A DNA stretch of 58,085 nucleotides from contig CALKBI010000036.1 of the NCBI GenBank assembly GCA_937990185.1, positions 1 through 58,085 on the forward strand, in the 5' to 3' direction. Position 1 is the first letter of the stretch. Each line of letters starts with the position of its first letter. The position numbers were made by a program, and so were the translations under genes. Shown piece after piece: positions 43,503 through 52,720 of this stretch. Source of the stretch: an uncultured Neomegalonema sp. (GTDB lineage Bacteria; Pseudomonadota; Alphaproteobacteria; Rhodobacterales; Rhodobacteraceae). The notes below the pieces were generated by a model. That model had not been told where the DNA came from and did not search any database. It was given only the letters and a program-made list of their open reading frames with translations.

Positions 43503-44282
43503 TTAGGCCGACGCCTCTTTAACGGCCCCAAATCGTCTGTCCCGGTTATTATATGCAATAATAGCTTGTTGGAGAGATGTCTGGTCAAAGTCAGGCCAGT
43601 GTTTATCGACAAACAGAAACTCGGTGTAGGCAGCTTGCCAAAGCAAAAAGTTAGAGAGTCTTTGTTCGCCGCTCGTCCGCAAAATTAAATCAGGATCAGG
43701 AATCCCTGATGTCGTCAGTTCGGCGCTAATGGCTTCTTCCGTGACATCCTCACTGGAAATTTCGCCGGCGGCAACACGCTCAGACAACCGAGCAGCAGCC
43801 CGCACAATCTCTGCTCGTGACCCATAATTCAAAGCAACAACAAGCGTCATGACTTCGCCGTCAGAGGTCAGCTCTTCCGCTTCAATCATAAGTTTTTGGA
43901 TGTCTTCCGGCATCTCGGACGGATCACCAATAAACTTGATACGGACACCCTCAGCGACGAGGGTTTTACACTCACGACGCATGTAAAAGCGGAACAAATC
44001 CATCAGGCCGTGAACTTCTTCGCGCGGGCGCAGCCAATTTTCCGTCGAAAACGCAAAGAGCGTCAGATACTTTACACCAAGCGCTTTGGCTTCGCGTGTT
44101 ACCTTTCTGACAGAATTCAATCCGCGTTTATGTCCGGCAATTCTTGGCAAGCCACGCTTCGTAGCCCAACGCCCGTTACCGTCCATAATAATCGCAATGT
44201 GCTGTGGAGGGGTTAGGTCATCAGCACCTTCCGGAATGCCCTCGCTATACTTTGTCTTTTCTTTCGAGGTGAATCCCAGCAT
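43503..44282 (-). CDS. uppS: Undecaprenyl diphosphate synthase
   Basis: The 259-residue cis-prenyltransferase has the active-site aspartate motif IAIIMDGNGRWATKRGLPR, then YLTLFAFSTENW, and the C-terminal PDPDLILRTSGEQRLSNFLLWQ. It makes the lipid carrier for peptidoglycan, lipopolysaccharide and the exopolysaccharide encoded nearby. It sits 35 bases upstream of cdsA. Confidence 0.96.
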   Translation of the reverse strand: MLGFTSKEKTKYSEGIPEGADDLTPPQHIAIIMDGNGRWATKRGLPRIAGHKRGLNSVRKVTREAKALGVKYLTLFAFSTENWLRPREEVHGLMDLFRFYMRRECKTLVAEGVRIKFIGDPSEMPEDIQKLMIEAEELTSDGEVMTLVVALNYGSRAEIVRAAARLSERVAAGEISSEDVTEEAISAELTTSGIPDPDLILRTSGEQRLSNFLLWQAAYTEFLFVDKHWPDFDQTSLQQAIIAYNNRDRRFGAVKEASA

Positions 44283-44357
44283 GGCTCGCTTTCATTTTGC
44301 AGACTTTTCGCAGGATAATTAAGTGTTTCGCTCATATATGATCTAAGAACGCCTACC

Positions 44358-44927
44358 TTAAACTTGCATAATCTCTTCTTCTTTAACCGACTGTGCTTCA
44401 TCAATGCGGGTAATGAATTTATCCGTCATTTCTTGGATTTCATCACTGTAAAGCTTCTGATCGTCTTCCGATAAATTACCGTCAGACTTACCTTTTTTGA
44501 TCTGATCCATACCGTCTTTTCGGACATTACGGACGGCAACTTTGGCAGACTCGGCGTATTTTCCGGCGATTTTCGCCAACTCACGACGGCGTTCTTCGTT
44601 CAATTCGGGGATAGGCAGTCGGATCAAAGTCCCATCGACTTGCGGATTAACCCCAAGACCCGAATCAACAATTGCCTTTTCAGCAGCCTTAGCAAGCCCC
44701 TTGTCCCATATGCTCACAGTGACCATACGCGGCTCAGGAACGTTGATTGTTCCAATCTGATTTAGAGGAGTCATTGCGCCGTAAGCATCAACCATCACCG
44801 GATCAAGCATACTCGCAGAGGCGCGTCCTGTTCTTAGGCTGGCAAATTCATGCTTCAACGACGTGATCGCACCTTCCATACGGCGGTTCAAGTCGTCTAC
44901 ATCAATATCAAAGTCGTCGCTCATCAA
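44358..44927 (-). CDS. frr: Ribosome recycling factor
   Basis: The 189-residue protein contains [40 protein letters not shown] and the C-terminal three-helix segment [18 protein letters not shown], typical of Frr. With EF-G it splits the ribosome after termination. Two adjacent ATGs at 44927 and 44924 are possible starts. It sits between pyrH and uppS. Confidence 0.96.
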   Translation of the reverse strand: MMSDDFDIDVDDLNRRMEGAITSLKHEFASLRTGRASASMLDPVMVDAYGAMTPLNQIGTINVPEPRMVTVSIWDKGLAKAAEKAIVDSGLGVNPQVDGTLIRLPIPELNEERRRELAKIAGKYAESAKVAVRNVRKDGMDQIKKGKSDGNLSEDDQKLYSDEIQEMTDKFITRIDEAQSVKEEEIMQV

Positions 44928-44976
44928 AGACCTACAGTTTTTTCTGCACCCGTTCTCTTAGGTAAGCGCGCGCAGG

Positions 44977-45723
44977 TCAAGTTTCGTTTACAATGGTAAA
45001 TTTTCCGTTTCCTGCCAATACCGAAGCGAATCCGCTCGGCTGATGCAGATCAAATACGACCACAGGAAGGCGATTATCTCTCGCTAAGGCTATGGCCGAG
45101 GCATCCATGACGTTCAGATTATCCGCTAGAACCTTTTGATAGCTCACGGTCTCATACCGTTTCGCATCGGGGTTTTGACGAGGATCAGAGTCGTATACCC
45201 CGTCTACTTGCGTGCCCTTTAACAGTGCATCGCATCCCATCTCAACAGCACGGAGTGCCGCCGCAGTATCTGTTGTGAAAAACGGGTTCCCTGTACCCGC
45301 AGCGAAAATTGCAATCCGCCCTTCTTCAAGATGGCGAACACCTTTGCGGCGAATATAGGGTTCGCAAACCGCTTGCATCGGGATTGCAGACATTACACGC
45401 GTATCTACACCGACACGTTCAAGCGCGTTCTGCATCGCAAGCGCATTCATAACCGTCGCAAGCATACCCATATAATCGGCGCTCGCCCGCTCCATTCCCC
45501 CGGCGGCAGCAGAAAGCCCCCGGAAGATATTCCCGCCGCCGATAACCAGGCCAATCTCGATACCAGTTTTCTGAACCGCAGCAATCTCAGCAGCAATCCG
45601 ATCAACAGTTGGTGGATGGATACCATATCCCTGATCACCCATAAGGGCTTCACCGGATACTTTGAGAAGCACCCTCTTCCAAGGTTCGGATGATGGATCA
45701 TTGCTGGCTAAAGTTGCTGACAT
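44977..45723 (-). CDS. pyrH: UMP kinase
   Basis: The 248-residue amino-acid-kinase-fold protein begins its core with [19 protein letters not shown] and has [32 protein letters not shown] and [17 protein letters not shown]. It phosphorylates UMP to UDP. The ATG at 45723 with GGAGG upstream is chosen over the in-frame ATG at 45786. The usual upstream neighbours tsf and rpsB are absent; an exopolysaccharide gene on the same strand takes their place. Confidence 0.96.
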   Translation of the reverse strand: MSATLASNDPSSEPWKRVLLKVSGEALMGDQGYGIHPPTVDRIAAEIAAVQKTGIEIGLVIGGGNIFRGLSAAAGGMERASADYMGMLATVMNALAMQNALERVGVDTRVMSAIPMQAVCEPYIRRKGVRHLEEGRIAIFAAGTGNPFFTTDTAAALRAVEMGCDALLKGTQVDGVYDSDPRQNPDAKRYETVSYQKVLADNLNVMDASAIALARDNRLPVVVFDLHQPSGFASVLAGNGKFTIVNET

Positions 45724-45830
45724 CCAATGGGCCTCCGACCGCTTAACTTTGGCGCGGAAGATGGTCCATCGGCAACATAAGTGCAAGGACGTTGCTGTTA
45801 TATTTTAGACTTGTTTGTCCGCATCTATAA

Positions 45831-47237
45831 CTAAGCAGGCCTCACAGGCCTGCGCCCTCCGTTTACAGCGGGCCTTCTGTCACGTTTTCCAGCCCCCCTG
45901 CCATTTATGACACGCCTAGGCGGAACGCCATCGAGTTTCTCACGCACCAGGCGGCCAGTCACTATGACCATACAGACAAGCACATAAAATCCGTCGTAAT
46001 ACGCAAATGACAGAAGCGCACTGCCAATTGCATAACCGACCATCGAAACTTGAATCATCCCCATCAAATCATGCGCCCATAAGAGCTCCGGAGTATCTTT
46101 TGTGCGTCCGATAATACGACTGCAATGCACTATCGAACCGAGAAGTATTGTTAAAAACAGCGCAAGCCCCACAAAACCCGAGTCGGATAAAACTTCGACA
46201 TACATATTATGCGCGGCGCGGACTTCATAATCTTGAGAGTTATTACAGGCGCTCTCTCGTAAGTATGCTGTGGCAATATTTGTATTCTGAATCGCTCGCA
46301 GTCCATTGCCGGTGATAGGACTATCCATTGTCATATCCCACCCGACTTGCCACGAGGCTAGTCGGAGGCAAAAACTCTCATCAAGTTGCTTTTCGTCAGC
46401 AAATTTCGTTTCACTTTCTCCGAATTGATCAACAGCAGTGCTGATACGTTCTTTGAAGGACGTAGGGGCAAAAGAGAGCAGCATAACCGCACTGACCGCT
46501 AAGATACCTGCGCTAAGAAACTTCTTTTTCGTGCGCAGCCACAACACTAACAACATCGCAATCATTGTCATCATACCGCCGCGCGAGAACGATCCAATGA
46601 CAGATAGAAAACAGCATATCATGCCAGCCAGCGCTGCATTTTTCATGATGTGGTTGGCGGCATGCTTCCAAAGAAAAAACAAAACTGGCGCGAGCATCAA
46701 CATTGCCACTGCAAAGTGATTTCTGTCATCAATCATGGTGTCCGCAGGACCAAAACCGGTAAAACGCCCGATTACGAAACCGGACTTTATAGTCACTAAA
46801 GAAATCTTCACGGCGTGATAGCCAAGCGACAACGCGAAGCACCAAACCAACGAAATAAGACGATGTTGCGAATTGATGACGATCATCAAAATGATCATGT
46901 GGAGCGCCATTTTGATGACGAAATCAGAATAAAACTCGAAAGATGTTGCCGGGTCCGGCGAAAGAGCACTCGTTAATGTCGTCCACAATATAAACAGTAT
47001 AAAAACAATTGATATCCTACCTCCCGGCCACGTTTTTCGCTCACTCGATAAAGCAAAAGAAATAAGCGTGACGAGAACGATCAGTAGATTCGGACGCAGT
47101 TGACTGCTGAATCCAAACGCTTCGCGGTGTGGATTAAGAATCGCAATCCAAGTCCAAACCAGCACGCCAATGTAAGGGCGGCGCAAAATAAGCGGGATCA
47201 AGCCAATCAAGCCAACTGCGATGATAATGTCGCGCAT
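45831..47237 (-). CDS. O-antigen ligase/Wzy-like membrane protein, exosortase-A-associated type
   Basis: The 468-residue protein has about ten to twelve membrane segments. Its start, MRDIIIAVGLIGLIPLILRR then PYIGVLVWTWIAILNPHREAFGF, is the signature of the putative O-glycosylation ligase found with exosortase A systems (Wzy_C family). The periplasmic loop includes ITGNGLRAIQNTN and RAAHNMYVEVLSDSG, which hold the conserved arginine/histidine sites of O-antigen ligases. The C-terminus is unusually arginine-rich (GRGAGKRDRRPAVNGGRRP). It polymerises or ligates polysaccharide at the periplasmic face. A sigma-54-like site lies 63 bases upstream of its start. Confidence 0.87.
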   Translation of the reverse strand: MRDIIIAVGLIGLIPLILRRPYIGVLVWTWIAILNPHREAFGFSSQLRPNLLIVLVTLISFALSSERKTWPGGRISIVFILFILWTTLTSALSPDPATSFEFYSDFVIKMALHMIILMIVINSQHRLISLVWCFALSLGYHAVKISLVTIKSGFVIGRFTGFGPADTMIDDRNHFAVAMLMLAPVLFFLWKHAANHIMKNAALAGMICCFLSVIGSFSRGGMMTMIAMLLVLWLRTKKKFLSAGILAVSAVMLLSFAPTSFKERISTAVDQFGESETKFADEKQLDESFCLRLASWQVGWDMTMDSPITGNGLRAIQNTNIATAYLRESACNNSQDYEVRAAHNMYVEVLSDSGFVGLALFLTILLGSIVHCSRIIGRTKDTPELLWAHDLMGMIQVSMVGYAIGSALLSFAYYDGFYVLVCMVIVTGRLVREKLDGVPPRRVINGRGAGKRDRRPAVNGGRRPVRPA

Positions 47238-47299
47238 AATTCCGGCCTCCCGCTACCTTATTCCTTGGCACAAAGCTTTTTACTTCTCTCGATTGAGGA

Positions 47300-47314
47300 G
47301 CAAATTTTGCGCCG
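47300..47314 (-). promoter_or_regulatory. Sigma-54-like promoter for the Wzy-like gene
   Basis: On the minus strand the sequence reads CGGCGC-AAAAT-TTGCT. GG (47313-47312) and GC (47301-47300) are ten bases apart, as required for -24/-12 recognition. It matches four of six at -24 plus a full TTGCT. The gene starts 63 bases downstream. Confidence 0.55.
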
Positions 47315-47345
47315 CAGCGATTTATTAAGTGTCCATAAGCCATTG

Positions 47346-47360
47346 TGGCATCTGTCTTGC
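47346..47360 (+). promoter_or_regulatory. Sigma-54-like promoter for the small protein/glycosyltransferase pair
   Basis: The plus-strand sequence TGGCAT-CTGTC-TTGC matches the TGGCAC-N5-TTGC consensus with one change. GG (47347-47348) and GC (47359-47360) are exactly ten bases apart. The ATG of the small protein gene is 54 bases after the -12 GC. Confidence 0.65.
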
Positions 47361-47378
47361 CGTGAGTAGCGCAAGACA
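47353..47378. repeat. Inverted repeat overlapping the -12 element
   Basis: TGTCTTGC (47353-47360) and GCAAGACA (47371-47378) are perfect inverse complements around a ten-base centre. The left arm is the -12 half of the sigma-54-like promoter and the right arm falls at the expected transcription start. It may be an operator or a 5' hairpin. Confidence 0.5.
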
Positions 47379-47413
47379 CTGAATCGCGCGTTAACCAACC
47401 GGAGTCTAAAACC

Positions 47414-47722
47414 ATGATTGGTGGAGCAATGCTTTTGTGTGCTGTCAGTGCGATGGCACTGATTGCAGTTTGGAGCATACGCCGTGACGACATTCCTGAC
47501 GCAAAAGTGCGTGATGGAATACTCGCCTTACGGAACTTTAAGCAGGTTAAAAAGTATACCGTTAAGAACAAAGGTTCGGAAGAACAAGGCGCTCAAATGC
47601 GAAAACGCACGGTGAATAAAATACAAAAACTACGTTTCGACCCCGATGAAATGGCAGAAATTGAAGAAGAAGCCGAGGCCGCGTTACCAAAATTCATACG
47701 CGACGCCCGTGAGGAATATTAA
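47414..47722 (+). CDS. Small single-pass membrane protein of the exopolysaccharide locus
   Basis: The 102-residue protein has one N-terminal membrane segment (GAMLLCAVSAMALIAVWSI), then a charged cytoplasmic-looking region rich in Lys/Arg, and an acidic end (DPDEMAEIEEEAEAALPKF). I do not recognise a family. It ends one base before the start of the glycosyltransferase gene, so the two are coupled. It is the first gene after a sigma-54-like promoter. A membrane anchor or regulator for the glycosyltransferase is a reasonable guess. Confidence 0.6.
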   Translation: MIGGAMLLCAVSAMALIAVWSIRRDDIPDAKVRDGILALRNFKQVKKYTVKNKGSEEQGAQMRKRTVNKIQKLRFDPDEMAEIEEEAEAALPKFIRDAREEY

Positions 47723-47723
47723 T

Positions 47724-48929
47724 ATGCGCGTCTTAACTGTTACGTCACTCTATCCCAATGCCGCGCAACCAAACCATGCCGTCTTTGTAGAAAACCGCAT
47801 GCGGCGTGTTCATGAAACCGGTGAAGCAGAGATCAGTGTCATCGCGCCGACACCATGGTTTCCCTCCAAGAATAAAATTTTTGGAGACTATGCGATTCAT
47901 GCCTCGATTCCAAAAACTGAGATACGTCACGGAATTAGGATAGACCATCCGCGCTATGCCATGATCCCAAAAATCGGAATGCAATCGCAGCCGATCTTTT
48001 ATCATCGTGCACTAAAGCGAGCCGCCACAAAACTGATCGAAGAAACCGGCCCCTTTGATCTGATCGATGCGCATTATTTCTATCCGGACGGTGTTGCTGC
48101 GGCCAAACTTGCCGAAGAACTCGGCATTCCTTTCACCTGCACAGCGCGGGGCACTGACGTAAACCAAATCCCGACTTATAGCGATTTTGGGCGGCAGGCT
48201 GTTCTTGATACAGCACAAAAAGCTGCAGCATCAATCACGGTTTGCGAGGCATTACGTAAAGAATTAATTGATCTTGGCGCTGACGGATCAAAGATTCATA
48301 CACTGCGCAATGGCGTCGACCTCGAAGGCTTTTTTGCGCCGAAGGTCTCTCGCAAAGGACTAAAATCGACTTACGGTATTCCAGTCGATGCGCCTCTCGT
48401 CGTTTCAGTTGGCGGTCTGGTTGAACGAAAAGGGCATCACTTGACGATTGATGCCGTTGCCGAATTGAAAAACGTTCATCTCCTTATTGCTGGCAATGGC
48501 CCTGAGCGAGAGGCACTTCAAGCGCGGATCGAAGCGCTGCAAGTTGAAGATCGCGTTAAGCTTGTCGGGGCTGTTCCCCATAAAGAGCTTGCAGATTTTT
48601 ATGGCGCAGCTGACATTTCTGTACTCGCATCCAGCCGTGAAGGCTGGGCCAACGTTCTTTTAGAATCAATGGCCTGCGGGACTCCCGTTGTGGCAACATC
48701 GGTTTGGGGAACACCCGAAGTTGTCGCCGCGCCTGAGGCTGGCCTACTTGCCACCGAACGAAATGCAGACACCATCCGCTTTCAAATTCGAAAGTTACTA
48801 AACGATCTACCAGACCGCGCTGCGACACGGACCTACGCCGAGCGATTTTCGTGGGATGACACAGTTGCCGGAGTGATTGAGGTTTTCAAAAGCGTCATCG
48901 CGGATCACGATGTCCGCAGATCCAGTTAA
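47724..48929 (+). CDS. GT4-family glycosyltransferase
   Basis: The 401-residue GT-B glycosyltransferase begins MRVLTVTSLYPNAAQPNHAV. It has the acceptor-side FDLIDAHYFYPDGVAAAKLA and the donor-side motifs VSVGGLVERKGHHLTIDA and SREGWANVLLESMACGTPVV, where the E-x7-E type region binds the nucleotide sugar. The ATG at 47724 has GAGGA eight bases upstream. It adds a sugar to the lipid-linked exopolysaccharide repeat; which sugar is unknown. Confidence 0.87.
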   Translation: MRVLTVTSLYPNAAQPNHAVFVENRMRRVHETGEAEISVIAPTPWFPSKNKIFGDYAIHASIPKTEIRHGIRIDHPRYAMIPKIGMQSQPIFYHRALKRAATKLIEETGPFDLIDAHYFYPDGVAAAKLAEELGIPFTCTARGTDVNQIPTYSDFGRQAVLDTAQKAAASITVCEALRKELIDLGADGSKIHTLRNGVDLEGFFAPKVSRKGLKSTYGIPVDAPLVVSVGGLVERKGHHLTIDAVAELKNVHLLIAGNGPEREALQARIEALQVEDRVKLVGAVPHKELADFYGAADISVLASSREGWANVLLESMACGTPVVATSVWGTPEVVAAPEAGLLATERNADTIRFQIRKLLNDLPDRAATRTYAERFSWDDTVAGVIEVFKSVIADHDVRRSS

Positions 48930-48991
48930 AACCGACAAACGCTTACACGAAGCCGGGGCATTCTCCCCGGTTTCGCGAACGACCTGTCTTT

Positions 48992-50113
48992 CTATCTTCC
49001 TAACCGAGCTTTCAATCCGCGGGCTGCACCCTCTAAGATCATTGGGAATGTTTTCCGCTGCAGGGCATAGGCAACCACATCTGGTCCCTTTTGGCCCAAA
49101 TTACTCTTGTAGCGATTGTCTCCACCCATAAAGTCATACACGTCCATGCCAGCCTTCAGATGATGTTCGATGGCAAGGGCATGAGTCACAAGGCCGGGTT
49201 TCAGCTTATTGTCTTCTTCAAACGCGAAACCGCTGAGATAGAACAGCACTTTTCCACGATCGACGAAATTATACAGCCATCCAAAGGCATGATCTCCTGC
49301 ACGCGCGCGCAGAAACTCAACGCCGTTATCTGAGCCGCCACGATAGGCACGCTCCATCATTCGGGAATGGAACCGCATGTAGTCTTCTTTTTGTGTCGCA
49401 CCAAGCTGGCCAACCGCATTCCACTTCGCCTCATGATGAGGTCCAAGTTCAGCAAGAAACTCTTTCGCCTCATCGAGAGACCCGGCGACATCAAGCGCAA
49501 GCTCCCCGCGCTGACGATATAGCTTCATGGACCTTCTGATCTGACTACGGGTGCTTTTTCCGAGAGTCCCGACGTAACCATCGGCATCTTGAATACCGTT
49601 TTCCCGTAGACCCGCAAGATCGACATAGGCTGAACTCGCTTCAGCACGCTTTTGTACCGTTAAACCGAATTCAGAAAATAACGCGGCCTCAGAATCTGTA
49701 GCACCGCCGATAATCAATTCATCCCATTTTGGACATTCTGGCCCATTCAGAGCTTTGAGAGCCGCAAACCAAACCGCTTGCTCCATTCCGCGTTCCGCGA
49801 GCAAGTTGTTGTACTCAATTGTGATCACGTCTCGGTTAGGATCACCTGTCTCATGCAATCGCAATTGCTTCGCGTATACGATCTTTTTACGCACTTCGCG
49901 CGCTTCGCAAAACACACCGAGTCCAATTAAACGACCATTCGGATTAATGACTTCCACTATTAACGGATTGTCAGCAAGTGTCTCAAGCCAAGGTCCGATC
50001 CACATCCATGAGAGAAAAAACTCACGATCCGCGCGGGCTTCAAGATCACGCCACAACGCTTCCAACGTTTTTAAATCATTTAATGGTTTAAGTCTTGCTT
50101 CCAACGGTTTCAT
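48992..50113 (-). CDS. FemAB-like GNAT acyltransferase (BioF2-like domain)
   Basis: The 373-residue protein starts at the ATG at 50113 with AGGAG seven bases upstream; further in-frame ATGs at 50146 and 50191 are less likely. It has the BioF2-like/FemAB acyltransferase core: TRSQIRRSMKLYRQRGEL in the middle and FGWLYNFVDRGKVLFYLSGF, KLKPGLVTHALAIEHHLKAG, DVYDFMGGDNRYKSNLG in the second half. FemAB-type proteins occur in exosortase-associated polysaccharide loci and may acylate or aminoacylate a polysaccharide precursor. The substrate is unknown. It is convergent with the glycosyltransferase gene and divergent from the deacetylase. Confidence 0.8.
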   Translation of the reverse strand: MKPLEARLKPLNDLKTLEALWRDLEARADREFFLSWMWIGPWLETLADNPLIVEVINPNGRLIGLGVFCEAREVRKKIVYAKQLRLHETGDPNRDVITIEYNNLLAERGMEQAVWFAALKALNGPECPKWDELIIGGATDSEAALFSEFGLTVQKRAEASSAYVDLAGLRENGIQDADGYVGTLGKSTRSQIRRSMKLYRQRGELALDVAGSLDEAKEFLAELGPHHEAKWNAVGQLGATQKEDYMRFHSRMMERAYRGGSDNGVEFLRARAGDHAFGWLYNFVDRGKVLFYLSGFAFEEDNKLKPGLVTHALAIEHHLKAGMDVYDFMGGDNRYKSNLGQKGPDVVAYALQRKTFPMILEGAARGLKARLGR

Positions 50114-50152
50114 GCGCTCGCTCCTGATCTTGGTAATCTTTACCATCCATTC

Positions 50153-51217
50153 GTGAACGAAGCGTACAAGGACCCCTTTAGGCCGACTCATCGGAACGTG
50201 AATTTGACGCTAAGTCCGACCCTTGCAACGCCAATACAACTGGATCATCATATCCGGCCTATGTTGCTTGTGGTGGTGGATACGGAGGAAGAGTTTGACT
50301 GGTCTGCGCCCTTCTCCCGGAAATCACGTTCCACCAAGAACATCCGCGAACAGTATCGCGCACAAAAAATTCTCGACCGTTACGACGCAACACCGCTTTA
50401 CGTGATTGACCACCCAGTCGCGACTGATCCTTGGGCAACGGCATGGTTGCGCGAGCTTGCGGAAGATGGCCGTGCAGAGATCGGCGCGCATTTACATCCT
50501 TGGGTAACGCCGCCTTATACTGAAAAGATTTCACCCTCGAATTCATATGGCTGCAACCTAGATCCAGCACTTGAGCGCGCAAAGATTGAAACACTAACGG
50601 AGACCATCGCCTCTTCAACCGGCGTATCACCTGTACATTTTCGTGCCGGGCGATACGGCATCGGATACGGCACACTCCGAACGTTGCAAGACACCGGATA
50701 TCGTACAGAATTGTCGATTGCTCCGCATTCGAACTTTGCCAGCGATGGCGGCCCATCATTTTATGGATGGAGCAATGATCCATATTGGCACGGTACACCG
50801 GGAAAGTTACTCGGCATCCCTGTGACAACCGGATTTTCCGGAAAGGTCAAAAACTGGGGGCCAATGGGCGCGCCTCTTTTGGACAACGGAATGGTTCGCA
50901 CGCTGCGTGTTCCCGGCGCTCTCGCCGGACTTGGACTGCTTGAGAGATGCCGCCTCACCATTGAAGCCGTTCCTTGCGACGCACTACAAAGGGCTCTCAA
51001 AAGTCTCGTGCGTGATGGTCAACGATTACTGACTTTGAGTTATCATAGCTCATCATTACTACCCGGGGCGACAACCTATGCTAAAACCGAAGCACAGCGT
51101 GACGCCTTACTCGACTGTCTAGGCACCACTCTGGAATATTTTACGGAAGTGCTTGGGGGCCAAATCGTCAGCATTTCTGCGGCGGAAGCGACTATTAGAG
51201 AAAATGAAAGTCTTTGA
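50153..51217 (+). CDS. Polysaccharide deacetylase-like protein (WalW type)
   Basis: The protein is 354 residues if the GTG at 50153 is used. The recognisable domain begins at MLLVVVDTEEEFDW (ATG at 50261), so a shorter start is possible. It has the NodB-fold features DTEEEFDW (metal aspartate), EIGAHLHPWVTPP (histidines) and FRAGRYGIGYGTLRTLQ. It resembles polysaccharide deacetylases seen in exopolysaccharide loci, where they remove N-acetyl groups in the periplasm or cytoplasm. No signal peptide is visible, so a cytoplasmic site is likely. It overlaps the divergent gene region, so both promoters are short. Confidence 0.78.
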   Translation: MNEAYKDPFRPTHRNVNLTLSPTLATPIQLDHHIRPMLLVVVDTEEEFDWSAPFSRKSRSTKNIREQYRAQKILDRYDATPLYVIDHPVATDPWATAWLRELAEDGRAEIGAHLHPWVTPPYTEKISPSNSYGCNLDPALERAKIETLTETIASSTGVSPVHFRAGRYGIGYGTLRTLQDTGYRTELSIAPHSNFASDGGPSFYGWSNDPYWHGTPGKLLGIPVTTGFSGKVKNWGPMGAPLLDNGMVRTLRVPGALAGLGLLERCRLTIEAVPCDALQRALKSLVRDGQRLLTLSYHSSSLLPGATTYAKTEAQRDALLDCLGTTLEYFTEVLGGQIVSISAAEATIRENESL

Positions 51218-51240
51218 TTTTACAATCTTTAACCGAATTT

Positions 51241-51256
51241 AAGTACGCTTCTTGCA
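51241..51256 (+). promoter_or_regulatory. Weak sigma-54-like site upstream of the export lipoprotein
   Basis: The sequence AAGTAC-GCTTC-TTGCA has a perfect -12 (TTGCA, GC at 51254-51255) but only half of the -24 consensus, with AG in place of GG. The ATG at 51300 is 45 bases after the GC. It is much weaker than the two best sites. Confidence 0.3.
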
Positions 51257-51299
51257 AGTTAAGTTACGCGTCAGCATTCCGGTACGGAGCACGTTAATC

Positions 51300-51932
51300 A
51301 TGACCATCTTTCGCCTTTTCGCAGGCATCTTTCTCGCAGTAAGTCTCAGCGCCTGTGGCACTTTGGGAGGCGCGAGCCTTCCCGCGCCAACCGATACTCT
51401 TGGCACGACACTGAGTGACACGTCCCCAGAATATCGGCTTGGACCGGGCGAAACCATTCAGGTTTTCGTTTGGCGCAACCCGGAACTTTCGATCACGGTT
51501 CCGATCCGTCCGGATGGTCGCTTCTCGATGCCACTGATTGAGGACATCACGGCTGCGGGCAAAACGCCATCCGAGCTAAGCCGCGACATCGAAACGGAAC
51601 TGGCCGCATTTGTTCAGGACCCGAATGTTCAGGTCATCGCACAAGTTGATGGTCCCGGTGATCCACGCCAGCAAATTAAAGTTCTTGGTCAAGCCACGAA
51701 CCCGACCTCGCTGTCCTATCGTCGCGGCATCACGGCGCTTGACGTCATTATCGCTGTGGGCGGTCTGACTGAATTCGCTGATGGTAACTCTGCCGTTCTG
51801 GTTCGTCAGGAAGGTATCGAAAAAATTTCTTACCGTTTGCGTCTCGACGATCTCGTTCGTAAAGGCGACATTGGAGCCGACCGTCCGCTGGCCCCCGGTG
51901 ACACGATCATTATTCCTGAGAGCTTCCTTTAA
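51300..51932 (+). CDS. Polysaccharide export outer-membrane lipoprotein (Wza-like)
   Basis: The 210-residue lipoprotein has a lipobox LSAC with Cys19, a poly-export domain (YRLGPGETIQVFVWRNPELS, VPIRPDGRFSMPLIEDITAAG) and a SLBB region (IKVLGQATNPTSLSYRRGIT), ending APGDTIIIPESFL. The short form and this ending fit the exosortase-A-associated export protein rather than full-length Wza. It forms the outer-membrane part of the exopolysaccharide exporter. An upstream in-frame start at 51252 is less likely. A strong terminator follows. Confidence 0.9.
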   Translation: MTIFRLFAGIFLAVSLSACGTLGGASLPAPTDTLGTTLSDTSPEYRLGPGETIQVFVWRNPELSITVPIRPDGRFSMPLIEDITAAGKTPSELSRDIETELAAFVQDPNVQVIAQVDGPGDPRQQIKVLGQATNPTSLSYRRGITALDVIIAVGGLTEFADGNSAVLVRQEGIEKISYRLRLDDLVRKGDIGADRPLAPGDTIIIPESFL

Positions 51933-51950
51933 TTCTCTCAAATCACACAG

Positions 51951-51980
51951 AAAAAGCGTCCCGTCTGGGGCGCTTTTTTT
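51951..51980 (+). terminator. Rho-independent terminator after the export lipoprotein
   Basis: AAAAAGCGTCCC (51951-51962) pairs with GGGGCGCTTTTT (51967-51978) around a GTCT loop, with one G-T pair and a run of T to 51980. It starts 19 bases after the stop codon. Confidence 0.9.
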
Positions 51981-52093
51981 ATGGGCGGAACAGATAGTTC
52001 TACGACTCCACCCCAATGCCTTGTTCGTGTCACCTTCCATTGTTAGCGTTTTGCCATTCCAAAAACTGGCACAGCAAAACCGGATATCGCAGC

Positions 52094-52720
52094 GTGGAAA
52101 TACACAAAACCATTCCAGTGAGTTTCCGCCGCTTTTTCGCGACATGGTGCATAGCCTTTTTATCAAGCGTTACCGTAGGCACGCCATCCGTTATGGCTGC
52201 AAGCTCCGCAGAGCATCGGGAAACCAATCCGGATTTATTCCACAAGAAATCGGGATTGCGGATCGACCATTACCGCGCCCCTACCCCGGACGATGTTCCG
52301 GGCGCAAAACGCATTGATGCGAAAACAGCTAAAGCGCTGATTGAAAAAGGTGCGCTTGCTATTGATACCTTCGGCACGCCTCAATCGCGCTTCGACGAGT
52401 TTGACGGCACATGGATGCTAACAGAACAAAGATATTCCATTCCCGGCGCAGTATGGCTGCCGGAAGTCGGTCGTGGCTCGGATAATGAGATCATTCAGGC
52501 ATATTTCACCGAAAACCTGACCCGGCTCAGCGACGGGGATAAATCCCGGTCAATCATCCTCTTTTGTATTAACGATTGCTGGATGAGTTGGAACGCTTCT
52601 CAGCGTGTCACCATGATGGGCTATAAAAACGTCTATTGGTTCGCTACCGGCACGGATGGTTGGTTGGGTGAGGGCTGGAAACTCACACCGGTTGACCCTA
52701 TTCCAGTTACCGTAGAGTAA
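52094..52720 (+). CDS. PQQ-catabolism-associated CXXCW-motif rhodanese-like protein
   Basis: The protein is 208 residues from the GTG at 52094; a later GTG at 52118 is possible, and neither has a strong ribosome-binding site. It has a signal-like segment (FFATWCIAFLSSVTVGTPSVMA) and a rhodanese-like domain. The hallmark is FCINDCWMSWNASQRV with C158 and C162, then GYKNVYWFATGTDGW. This matches the motif of the small periplasmic proteins found with PQQ-dependent alcohol dehydrogenases. Here it stands alone between two exopolysaccharide genes, about 30 kb from the PQQ-type ABC operon. Its function is unknown; a thiol-redox role in quinoprotein maturation is likely. Confidence 0.82.
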   Translation: MEIHKTIPVSFRRFFATWCIAFLSSVTVGTPSVMAASSAEHRETNPDLFHKKSGLRIDHYRAPTPDDVPGAKRIDAKTAKALIEKGALAIDTFGTPQSRFDEFDGTWMLTEQRYSIPGAVWLPEVGRGSDNEIIQAYFTENLTRLSDGDKSRSIILFCINDCWMSWNASQRVTMMGYKNVYWFATGTDGWLGEGWKLTPVDPIPVTVE

